Assembly (NCBI GenBank): GCA_007026445.1
Contig: VDMD01000033.1
Location: 1 to 64,000 of the forward strand
Origin: Schizophyllum amplum
Taxonomy: Eukaryota; Basidiomycota; Agaricomycetes; Agaricales; Schizophyllaceae
DNA: 64,000 nt
Direction: 5' to 3'
Below, piece by piece: positions 21,478 to 31,373 of the stretch (position 1 is the stretch's first letter; the number at the start of each line of letters is the position of its first letter). Position numbers and translations under genes: made by a program. The notes beneath the pieces are model-generated. The model saw only the letters and a list, made by a program, of their open reading frames with translations. It was not told the origin of the DNA and searched no databases.

Positions 21478-24313
21478 ATGCAGACGCCAGGGCCCAGAAA
21501 TGTGCGGTGGGATGTCGACGACACCATTAACTCGCCTGCATCCAACGCATCAACCGAGTTCGTCTCCACATCCAGCCTCCAGTACATCAACTCCCAGCTC
21601 GTCGCCCATGGATTTACCGCTGCGCCTGGGCTTTCCCTGGACGGAGTCGCGTCGGCAGACATGGAGAAGGCGGTGAAATGCCTCTTGGCGATGCTCAGCC
21701 AGCGAGTGGTGCGTTTCAGCGCTTCGATGTCGAACGCGTTCTGAACCCATACAGGAGGACATGTCGCGCACGGAGGACCTCTCCACAAGATTACGGACTC
21801 TGAACTACGACCACGAGCGCCTCAAGTCTATGCACAACACTGCAGAAGAAAAGGCCGCAAGCGCCGAGCGAGAGATGAACGCCTACAAGTCGCGCCTCGC
21901 GTGCGTCAACAACTGCCTTGCCTGTTCATCTGATGCTCATTCTTGCCATATAGAACTGCTACGAAGGCGCTACAGGCGTCCGAGACCGCACACAAGCACA
22001 CCACCGCCGAGCTCCAGCGCACGCGCACCAGTTTACAGTCCATTCGCACCTTGCACCAGAACGAGCTCAAGAAGAAAGACAAGGAAATCGATCGCATGGC
22101 CGAGAAATGGGCCAAGTTGTCCGAGGTGCAGTCTCGGCTCTCCGCCGTCTCCAGCGGCATGCGCTGCCTGAATGGTGGCCTTGCGGACGCGGCGCAGGTA
22201 GTCGGGCCCACAAACTCCTTCCTCGAAACATCCCTCGAGGAGTCCGAGCGGGCGCGCATGGAGATCATGGAGGAGAACAAGTATGTCAAGCAGCTGATGC
22301 TCAACGCCGTCAACGAGATGCAGGATATAGTCCACCACACTGGCGAGGATGAGGTGTGCAAGCTGGCGAGATACCGGGTGATGGTGCTGACGAGCTTTCG
22401 CAGCCGGATGCAGCATACCCTCATGACCTTATTCCCCATTGCGCCTGCAACGGCTGCTCGCGACGCGATCTCGGACACGCTCACGGCCATACGAGCTATT
22501 ATATCACGTCTGAGCCACCCCGAAGAGTCTTCCGACCCTACTCCTTCCTCGTCTTTATCCTCATCGGACACCAAAGTATCAGACGAACAGGTCACGCGTT
22601 TGCAGGATACCATCAAGCATCTGCAATCACAAATTGGTACGTATCTTCGATGCGTTACAGAGTACCACTGACACCGCATCCAGACAACGCGCAAGCCGAC
22701 CAGGTCTCAGACACGCCAGCACGCGTCGACACGTTTTCCAATAATCGCCGCCTCGCCAAAGGGCACACCGGCAAAGTCAGCGTCGAGTCGATTGACCAGC
22801 CCGAGCGGGAGGAGGAGCACGACAGGCTGCACAGCATCGACAACAGGAAGAAGTTCGCAGAGGCGGCGGGCGAGGAGCGGGCTGCGATGGAGGTGGGTAG
22901 CCGCTTTACTGTCAGCGCGATGAACTGAAGACTTCTACAGGCGGAGAAGCTCACGCTCGCGGACGCGAAGCGCTCACAGGGCGTGCAACAGACGCTGGCC
23001 GAGCTGTCACCGACACCTGCGTCTGCGTCCGCGTCTCTTCCCGTGTCCCATGACCCTCTGGCATCCCATCTCCCCCCGTCACCCCAACTCCCTTCAGCGC
23101 TGTCTCCGCGTCTTCCTTCTGCGCACCTCCCGCCCGCGTCTCGTCACCCGGCCCGCAAGTCTCCCGCCAAGGTCTTCACCGTCGGCCGTGGCAGTCCGCG
23201 CAAGGTGTCCAGCCCACGCAAGGTTTCAAAGCCCACCAACAAAGCTCCCAAGCCTGATGGCTCGCGCAAGGCCTCTAAATCTGGGAGCACGGGCAAGGTG
23301 CCTAAGCCTGATAGCCCGCGCAAGGTATCTAGGTCAAGCGCGGGCTTATGCCGTCGGCGCAGGTCGAGCCCGCGTATGAACGGAGGTGCTGCCGCATGCG
23401 GCGGGGGATGCTGCCACATACGAGTCTCGACAACTCAATCTACGACCTTGACCGATGGAGGTCGACGACAAGCCAGCGGGGAGAAGCCCGTCGAGCGCGC
23501 GTCGCTGCTTCCACGTTCGTCCTACCGCCACCGTCGCCACGCACCTCGTACCCCCTCAGCCCGCACTGCCGCCCATGGCATTCCCGCCACTAAACTTACC
23601 GCCGCTGCCCAGCGCACCTGCATCCACATCCGCGCCAGCGCCGCTGTCTTCTGTGGCACCGGCGCTGCCCCGCACACCCTCGCGCGGGTACCCCGTGGCC
23701 AAGCCCCACGCGTCGCGCATGATCCACGCGTACTCTCCTGCACAACCAAGCCCGCTCAGCCGCATCCTCCTGCTCGGAACTCGCCCGGGTCGGACGGAGG
23801 GCCTGCACCCGCGCTCGAGGCGCTGCGGGAGGAGGACGAGTGTATGGAAGAAGACGACCCTTTCCCGCCCATCGAGCCTGCGAAGCCGATGTCGCTGGCG
23901 GAGGAGCTGGGAATCACGCTGTCGCCACCCAGCCCTCCTGCGCCTGCGCCGCCGGTGCGGGACATGAAAGGCAAGGGCCGCGCGCCGCCGCCGCCGCCGT
24001 CCTTGGCGGGAAGCAAGCGTCCCTCTGGACAAGGAGAAGGAGAACAGCGCTGGGAGGAAGGCGGCGAAGAAGAAGAAGGACAGCCGAGAAGGTCGCTGCG
24101 CCGCCGAGAGTGGGCGCCGGGTCATCCAGGGCTGTTACGCGGTCATCGAAGGCGGGCGCTGGATCATCGTCGAGGGCAGGGTTGTCGCGGGAGGCGGGGA
24201 GTAAGCCTAGTTCGCCTCCGCGGCCGCGTATGATGAGGGCTGGGCAACCCGGTCCAAGGCGTGTTCCCGTGGACAGCGAGGATGCGCCGAAGCTGAGGCA
24301 GAAGAAAGCTTGA
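21478..24313 (+). CDS. ADIP-domain coiled-coil protein (afadin/alpha-actinin-binding family), tail frame uncertain
   Basis: Exons 21478-21708, 21755-21900, 21954-22636, 22684-22892 and from 22941 join cleanly. Residues about 20-200 match the ADIP family: a short globular start (LQYINSQLVAHGFTAAPG) followed by long coiled coil with heptads to about residue 230. A variable middle and a Pro/Ser/Lys-rich tail with repeated PRKVS-like motifs (23190-23330) follow. In the tail the most protein-like text changes frame several times: MIHAYSPAQPSPLSRILLLG in one frame, NSPGSDGGPAPALEALREEDE in another, and a C-terminal GPRRVPVDSEDAPKLRQKKA ending at 24313 in the third. The frame of the first tail exon stays open to 24233, so the true end is uncertain. 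Animal relatives act at centrosomes and cell junctions; the fungal role is unknown. Confidence 0.6.
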
Positions 24314-24422
24314 GCCTGGTATGTACAGTATGTAGTATGTATGGATGTAACTTATGCAGTTTTTTCTTGACTCCAGTATCACATGGAAGAGAAAATGTTG
24401 ACATTATCGACCTCCGGACGTG

Positions 24423-24428
24423 ACGCGT
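24423..24428. promoter_or_regulatory. MCB-like element upstream of SLX1
   Basis: ACGCGT, the core of the MluI cell-cycle box bound by fungal MBF, lies about 180 bases before the SLX1 start. A six-base match can occur by chance several times in this GC-rich window, so the role is suggestive only. Confidence 0.25.
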
Positions 24429-24609
24429 GACAAATGACATTGAATCCCACCCTATGCAATGTGCATGTCTTCAACTTGTTGCTGACGGTCGCGTCAACTG
24501 TGGCGACCAGAGCCCGCGAGCTGAATCACTTTCCAGCCAGTCCATCTTGCTTTCCCGAAGACTCTCGAGAAAGGTCCTCGGTACCTTGGAGGCTTTAAGA
24601 GCCTCCAGG

Positions 24610-26656
24610 ATGCCAGGACGCGCCCCGCGCTCAGCGCGCACGAGGGACAAGCCACCGACAAGCCGTTCTTCGTTGCATACTCATGTCTACCCGTCGTTCT
24701 ATGCGTGCTACTTGCTGAAGTCGATTCAAACGCCGACATCCAAAGCGTTCGTCTTCGTGTACTACTGACTATCTGCGAAGCAGGATTGACATGGCCTTGC
24801 AGAACGTACATCGGCAGTACACCAAATCCTCCGCGACGTATCAGGTGAGCTGCCGTGATGGTTCAGTGCTTGATCAGCTGAAGTAACCTTCTGTAGACAA
24901 CACAATGGTGGGTTAATGTCACTCAGGCTCTTGTAAATTGAAGTGTACACATACGCGTAGGCGAGTTGACGCAAGGGGCGTGGAAGACGAAGCACCGCCG
25001 ACCCTGGGTCATGCAACTCATTGTTTATGGCTTTCCATCGAAATTGGTCAGTGCACGCCTCTCAATGCCGCAGCGGTTGTTAGCGGTTGTTGATGAACTC
25101 AACGAACATGCCAGGCAGCACTGCAGTTTGAGTGGGCTTGGCAGCACCCGCAACTCTCGCGGCATCTGCGAGATCCCAGCGGGCAGCGCCTGGTGGCCAC
25201 AGGTCACAAGAACAAAGGCATGAAGAACAATATCCAGTGGGCTTCCTCTCTCGTATCTGTCGATAGAAAGACTGACAAGCTGATATTCGAATATAGGACA
25301 CTGCTCATGATGATATCAAGCCATCCATATAGTTTATGGCCGCTTCACGTCAAGATCTTCACGGCGGAGGCCGAGAAGTGTTGGACTGCGCTGATCAAAG
25401 CTCCTGCATACCGCGCGCTGCCGCTTGGTCTGACGACAACTGTCGAGCTTGAAGGCGTCGACGGACGCTCTGGTCAACGCGGCTCAGGCAGGACAGGCCC
25501 CATAGATGTGGCGGACAGTAAGCGCGACTCGCTTTGACGATCATAAGCTCACTCCTCCGCTTTCAGCGCAGTTCACCTCCGCATATTTGGCCAAGAACAC
25601 GGCGGTGGCGGCTTTGCCCACTAAGCCTTCATGCGGTGTCTGCGGAGAACGCATCACAGAATACTCTTCGGTGCGCCGCATGAACATGGTGCTTTTTCAG
25701 TCGTGCTGAAACTGTCGCAGGAGCCGCTCTCAACAACTTTATGTCCGCATAACCGTTGCACGTCTACGTCACACTTGCTATGTCTCTCCCAGGATTGGCT
25801 TGCCGCTCAGCAGGACAACACAGGCCTCTTACCGCGGGGTGGTCAGTGTCGCAGCTGCAAATCCTACGTCTTGTATGGTGACATCATCCGCGGCTGCTAT
25901 CGACGCGCAGCAGGACGGGCTATTGCCGTTGAGGACGATGAAGAGGAGCATGTCTTGGACGATGCGGATGATAGTGCCATTAGCGGGTCCGACGACGGTG
26001 AAAGTCCTGTACGGCCGGCCGCGTCAAAACGACGAGGGAGACCACGCAAAATTGCCGAAGGCGGTAGGAGCGACGATGGCGAGCTGTTCGACTTCAATGT
26101 CAGCGGGAGCTCCGACGAAGAACATGCGTTATCGCGTATTGTGAAGCCACGTTTAACCGGCAAAGCAACAGCAGCTCTATCAAAACGCCCTCGCGGCCGC
26201 CCGAGAAAGAACACGACTCCGGCCGCTGCTATATGCGGACATTCCAGCGAAGGAGAGGCGTTCGACTTCAACGTGAGCGGTAGCTCGGACGAGGATCGTG
26301 CGACTGCACCTGTCACGAAGTCGAAAGCGCCTGTAGCAAGCAAGACAGTGACGGCGCCGCTGAAGCGTCCTCGCGGACGTCCAAGGAAGGACGCCATTCC
26401 GAAGCGTTCGTTGTATATGCAAGCCGCTCTCCCCGAGGAAACCGGTGGGGAGGCATTCGACTTTGATGGAATCAGCGACTGCACGTCGGACGACGTCCCT
26501 CTCACCACAATCGCCCGTTCCCCGTTACAACATGGTGCTTCAAGGTCTACAACCGGCAAGCAAGGCAAGGATACCATAGGAGACGCAAATATGCTCTCAG
26601 TGAAATCGCCGCCGCGGACTGCAGCACCCGCGAAGTACATCGAAATCTCCGATTAG
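24610..26656 (+). CDS. SLX1: Structure-specific endonuclease subunit SLX1 with AT-hook tail
   Basis: Eight exons (24610-24746, 24803-24844, 24897-24907, 24961-25046, 25115-25236, 25297-25517, 25567-25670, 25721-26656) close in frame at 552 residues. Residues about 25-110 are the GIY-YIG nuclease domain: FYACYLLKS and, across an intron, [18 protein letters not shown], then FEWAWQHP with the catalytic Glu. A C4HC3 RING-like finger follows (CGVCGERI ... [15 protein letters not shown] ... CRSCK). With its partner SLX4 this nuclear enzyme cuts branched DNA such as Holliday junctions and 5' flaps. The C-terminal 250 residues are unusual: three AT-hooks (RGRPRK at about 26027, 26183 and 26363) alternate with acidic FDFN-type motifs. 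The first exon has a GTTCGT donor, and the third exon is only 11 bases. In-frame ATGs upstream (e.g. 24427) are less likely starts. Confidence 0.92.
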
Positions 26657-26779
26657 ATCCAACGATTAGGCGCTCTAGATAAATTTGTCTCTTCAGGAAT
26701 TGCGATGCATAGATCATGGAATGGTACTGTCATCGGTGTAGGTACTTAGCCCGTGCACTAGACATCACTCAACATATGA

Positions 26780-29424
26780 TTAGAGCCCGAGTTCGGCAGC
26801 AACAGCACTCATAGTCTCTGACATAGTCCTTTTAGGCATGCCCGGGCCATCCACCTCCATCGACCCGGTCTCTTCCCTCTTCCGCTTCCGCTTCTCCACC
26901 AAGAAGTGCAGGTATTCAAGACTGTGCTGAGGGCCCTTCGGTCGGGGCGCTGTAGTCGGCGGTGCAGGGAACCATAGCACCTCGTTTGTCGCCGGGTCTC
27001 GCGCAAATCGTCGGACCGTCTCTGGGGGTAGCGTGTCCGTATGGACGGTGCCTCCTATAGCACTATAGCCACCTGCCACCGTGACGATGGAGCGGTCGAC
27101 GGCAGGTATGGGCGCCGCAGGTTCAACGTGCGGAACGGGGGCAGCGTAGTTTGAATTTGAAGCCGCGGTCGCTGCCGTCCGTCGAGTCGCGCGCTTCGGT
27201 GCTGGTGCGTGGACATAGGCGGTGTCAAGTAGGCCTCCCGGGAGCGGCGCGCTTTCGGTATCTCCACGCAGGAAGGGTGACGTATATCGCCGCGGGTACA
27301 CTGTGCGCTCGAATGGGAAGATGGGCATGAACCCATCGTCCTTGCGCACTTCCTCCGGTACGCAGGAGGCCCAGTTCTTGATACGAACGAATACGCGATC
27401 GCGGTCATTGTAGCGTGAATCGCACACGTAGAGCGGAAACCCGGGATACCAATATGGAGGACGAGGCCGCCCTCGGATGTGACGGGCGGTAAACTGGCAA
27501 GATATCTTCTCGATGACGTCCGACAGAGGGTGATCGGCGAAGTGGCCTGGATGCACGTTTAGCGAAAAGTCAAAAGAAGCCGGTGATATACTTGCTCGTT
27601 TTGAACACTTCGTTCTCCCAGAACTTGCGAACGGACGAGTGGAAGGTCTGCCGTATGATCAGCGCGATACTCAGCTGTGGTGTATATGTTACACGCACCT
27701 GCTCTGGTCTGTAGTACCAAGACACGGTGATGCCGTCCCGTCCTGGCTTCACACTATCGCTTGTATCAGACATGCGAAGGGCCATGATAGACGGGCCACA
27801 TACCCAGCCACGTCTGCATCGGCAGTCCAACATCTATAAATCTGGCCGACAATAGGCCTAGCAGGATCGTCGGGATTGCTCAAGTGCACCCAATCGCCGA
27901 GTCGTATCTTCCAACCCTTGTAATTGACTTCCTCGACAAATCGACGGTTCTGGTCGGACACCTTGGCACCGGTCACCCCCTCCAAGGTCGCGCTGGCCCG
28001 CGACACGCTGGGCACTTGCGTCTGGCTCTGTGCCCCACTGTGCAGTGGTCGTACGCGTCCCGGGCCTGCGGCCAGCGATGCGAAGTTCGTGTTGGACGCA
28101 TATGGCGGTCCGGCTGGTGGATCGGGACCAGTGAGAGCTTGATATAGACGTTGCAAAAGCAGCACACGGCCGTATGATTCCGATCCTATCGGATAATAGC
28201 GGCGTCCACGCATGAAGAGCGCGGCAAAGTCCTTGTCAAAGTCTTTTGCAGAAGTATAGCTTTTATGACGGATACGAGTCTGTTCGAAAGATTGGTCAGG
28301 TGTCGGAAAGCTCGACAATCACCACGAACCTCGATTTGTTTGAGAGATAGAGATAAGTGAGAGGACGCGGAAGGGACGCTGAAGGCGTCGGGGATGTTCT
28401 CAAGGGCCACTGCTAGGCGGTTACCTCTGTCATATACTATCAGCGCCCGAGACGCGGGACAGCTCTCAACCACGTACATGATGTCCTTGTGGCTTTTGAC
28501 GGCATGGACTATGTCCGAGAACCTGTTCTGAGGAAGTTAGCTACCGCACACGCGCGCAATGGAGGTAGACCTACAGGATTAACATCCTCCGTCCACCCCT
28601 CTTCCGAGAACCCAGGCCAAGGCGGACAGCTTTTCTCCAGCTTCTGCATGATTTGCTCGCTTTCAAAGTCCCTCTCCGTGTTCCCCATGACAGGACCAGA
28701 TATGGCGTAGTCGTCAATAGGGTCGAGCATCTCCACGTCGATCACTTCGTCGTGCCTGGGTCGTGCGGTCTCGGGTTCAATGGGCACTGTCCTCGACGTC
28801 GACGCGACTGGTTGAACCTCGATAGGTTGTACGTCAATGGCGCGAGGCGTGCTGCCTTGCCGAGGGGGCGCCGGCACTGGGGTAGGAGTATTTCTGGACC
28901 GCGCGTCGGTAGCAGGTGCTGGGGGTTCCGGCTCTTCTTCTGCCTCTTCGTCTTCATCGCGCCATGACAAGTTGTGAACTTTCTGGCCAGAGTTTGGCGG
29001 AGGAGAATGGCTCCGCGGCACGGGCAGGACAGCCCTCTGGCGCCATTCCCTCTCGAGTACTCTCTACGGGCCAGAGGTCAGTAGAGCTTCCCCGGGTATG
29101 GCTTTAGCGGCGCACCTTCAGCGTCTTCGCGTCCTCTGCGATCTGACTGCCGGTCTCGTTATAAAACAGAGCATTCCAGAAGACAAGGGTCAGATCCGTG
29201 TACGCGTCTATGGCGTTATGGTACTTGTTGCTTGCAAGACTCTTCTGCGTTTCCTCGATGCTCCGTGGCGCGGGGACGAGTTGGTAGTATTCAGGCCAAG
29301 CTTCTCGGTCCACGAGCTCCATGAACATCTCGGCCACACGACGCTTGCGGGGCGCCCCCGTTACAGCGAGGAGGGCAGCAATGACTTCGCCGATTGCAGC
29401 TTTTTGTTCGAGAGTGACAGTCAT
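26780..29424 (-). CDS. RSC1/RSC2-like bromodomain-BAH chromatin-remodelling subunit
   Basis: Spliced minus-strand gene, about 760 residues. Domain order: bromodomain 1 (29424-29110; AEMFMELVDREAWPEYYQLVPAPRSIEE), an acidic Pro-rich linker with DEDEEAEEEPE, a second bromodomain-like region (about 28500-28150; KDFDKDFAALFMRGRRYYPIGS), a BAH domain (about 27960-27360; YKGWKIRLGDWVHLSNPDDPARPIVGQIYRCW ... FKTSHFADHP) and a low-complexity tail. This matches yeast Rsc1/Rsc2, polybromo-like subunits that help the RSC complex remodel nucleosomes; basidiomycete members usually have this shape. Start chosen at MTVTLEQK, where family homology begins. One BAH intron (27547-27595) has a GC donor (GCAAGT), needed to keep the conserved FKTSHFADHP in frame. 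Converges on SLX1, 123 bases apart. Confidence 0.88.
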
Positions 29425-29949
29425 GATGGGCGTCGAGAACAATGACCGCGAGAACAATGCCCTTAGAATATGTACGCTTGTTTACAACGTCGTCCTGTTT
29501 CAATGCCAACTTCATGAACTGTCAATGTGTCCTGAGCCAGCAGGCTAGGTAGCCCCTGCCAGTGAATCAGGAGTCTCAACATGATACTTCACAGTCTTCA
29601 GTCTACAAGTTGACGGCTTTCCGTCCATCCTTGAGCTCTGTCATCCGCGCGAACAGTACATCATCATGTTCGATTGCATGTCAAGGCGGAAAATCCTCAT
29701 TCAGTCACCACACTCGGGACAGAGGCTCGACAAGAGGCTACATAGAGCTATAGCAAGATACACCGTACAAAACAGAAGAGAGGTAGCAAGGCAGATACGT
29801 GGGATACAAAGACACTGGTAGTTGGGAGTACAGGTCGTCAGAGACGAATACGGTCAAACGAAGCACGGTCCAAGCAAGAAAGATGCGATCACAAGACTTC
29901 GGTGGAAATACAGCAGGGGTAGATGATAGAGGGAGCGAAGAGCAGGTGC
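29425..29949. other. Intergenic spacer, no gene seen
   Basis: About 525 bases between the RSC-like start and the stop of the polymerase subunit gene, both minus strand. Only short frames without motifs are open. It should hold the RSC-like promoter and the downstream gene's 3' UTR. Confidence 0.4.
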
Positions 29950-30723
29950 TTAGACGAAAACGTCGCCTTTGCCGTAGACTGCGCTCTGAGCATATTCGTC
30001 GAGGGTCCTTCCCTCATGAGTGACAAGAATGTCGCGAATCTGTAGGTGGATAGTATAGTGTGAGTAGGATGGTGGATACTGGTCCATATATGCGCCTCAC
30101 CTCGACAGGGGGATTCAACCCCAACGTGTGAGCGCGTTCCCATCGTTCGAGGCGAGGGACCCCGACGTAGGGACCATATTTGTACGTCCTGAGAAGTGAT
30201 AGATAGTGAGATGAGACATCATTACGGGAGGAGAGCAGACGTACATGTCGAAAACCCGCAAGATATCATGTATCTTGTTCTGCCCCTCAGCGTGGACCAA
30301 GGGACCACCTCGCAATGTTTTCGCCTCCTTGTGCACCTGGTTCCAGCGCTGGTCCTTGACGTCGAGAGGCTCAGCTTCTACAAGAGGGCCCAGAATATGC
30401 CGCGGGGGGTTGACAGGCGTTGTCTTCGTAGCCGATCTTGGCTTTCGAGCGCGGTCCAAGTGAGCGACGACCGCCTCGTCGTCGACAAACTCGATATCAT
30501 CTCTGTCCGGGTTGTCGACGCTGCTACTGCTTCCTTCGCTGATGCTGATTGCAGGGGACGCAGATCGCGTTGAGAGGACGGGAGTGGAACTGGTGCGGGT
30601 GACGATATCTTTGGTGGGTTTGGCCGAGTGTGCAGATGCAGTACGCTTAGAAGCGGTGAAGCTTAGCCGAGCTTGCTTGAGCTTCGGCGCTGCAGCTGAT
30701 TTGGTGGACCGAGTGGGAGGCAT
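29950..30723 (-). CDS. DNA polymerase delta subunit 4
   Basis: Three exons (30723-30245, 30188-30101, 30039-29950) close in frame at 218 residues. The C-terminal half is diagnostic of the POLD4/Cdm1 family: ILRVFDMTYKYGPYVG and PRLERWERAHTLGLNPPVEIRDIL. The first 90 residues are basic and Ser/Thr-rich, with KLKQARLSF near residue 15, which resembles a short PCNA-interacting motif (inference). The subunit stabilises DNA polymerase delta in the nucleus during lagging-strand synthesis. Human POLD4 is 107 residues, so the N-terminal extension is long but common in fungi. A tRNA gene lies 158 bases upstream on the other strand. Confidence 0.9.
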
Positions 30724-30880
30724 GTCTGAACGTTGAGTAGGAGGGTTTAAAGAACAGGAGCGATGATGATGAAGTGGTAGGAAGCAAGTGACGCAGATTG
30801 GGCAATGGGACAGGAACCCGGTCCGACGCTATCTTATAGGAAGCCCCTGACTGAGTCTGAAACAAAGTTGACAAAGATAA

Positions 30881-30954
30881 GGCCGGTTAGCTCAGTTGGT
30901 TAGAGCGTGGTGCTAATAACGCCAAGGTCGCGGGTTCGACCCCCGTACGGGCCA
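30881..30954 (+). tRNA. tRNA-Ile (anticodon AAT)
   Basis: A 74-base cloverleaf without intron: acceptor 5' strand GGCCGGT, D-arm GCTCAGTTGGTTAGAGC, anticodon loop with AAT inside gtgctaataac, T-arm GCGGGTTCGACCCCCGT, and 3' end ACGGGCC with discriminator A. The A box (TAGCTCAGTTGG) and B box (GGGTTCGACCC) for RNA polymerase III are intact. The sequence is almost identical to the conserved eukaryotic tRNA-Ile-AAT; the fifth acceptor pair is G-G, as in animal copies I know of. A34 is expected to be edited to inosine to read AUU, AUC and AUA. Confidence 0.97.
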
Positions 30955-30983
30955 CTAATAGCGGTTTGCGTGCGTAGCAAGTC

Positions 30984-30989
30984 TTTTTT
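30984..30989 (+). terminator. RNA polymerase III terminator (T6)
   Basis: A run of six T on the coding strand lies 29 bases after the end of the tRNA-Ile gene. Four or more T is sufficient to stop RNA polymerase III, so this is the probable transcript end. Confidence 0.8.
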
Positions 30990-31373
30990 ACTTGTCCTCC
31001 GTAACCACTATCGACCACGGTATCATCTAGACTTCCAGCGCTCATGCATGCAGACGGTGCAGTAGCGCATAGCTAACATCGCGCCGTCCAACGCCCACTG
31101 GTGTTTTCTCGCGCCGTCTGATGATCTCATACCTTTAGAGATAGTTCAGCAATTGTTATAGAAACGTTGGAGACCTGTGCTGTAACCTTGAATTACGGTG
31201 TCGTGTGGTCCAGCGCAGTGTGATCTATTAGTATTGGTACAAGTTCAACTTCAACCTATCACTGTGACACGCGCGATTCAGACGTGATATGCACAGCACG
31301 TGAAGTCGGTCCGATGGCCCGTGATCAAGCCGGCCCTGGCATTCCCCTTTGCTTCCACGACGAACCTGTTATC
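30990..31373. other. Intergenic region between tRNA-Ile and GPATCH1-like gene
   Basis: No gene seen. It should contain the promoter of the gene starting at 31374. An in-frame ATG at 31314 could extend that protein by 20 residues; the extension lacks family similarity. Confidence 0.4.

Noticed and set aside
24427..24609. Upstream ATGs as SLX1 start
   Set aside because: The added residues lack any similarity to SLX1, and the nuclease domain begins shortly after the ATG at 24610.
27894..28480. Separate small genes on the minus strand between the bromodomain and the BAH domain
   Set aside because: They are exons of one bromodomain-BAH gene; intron signals join them in frame.
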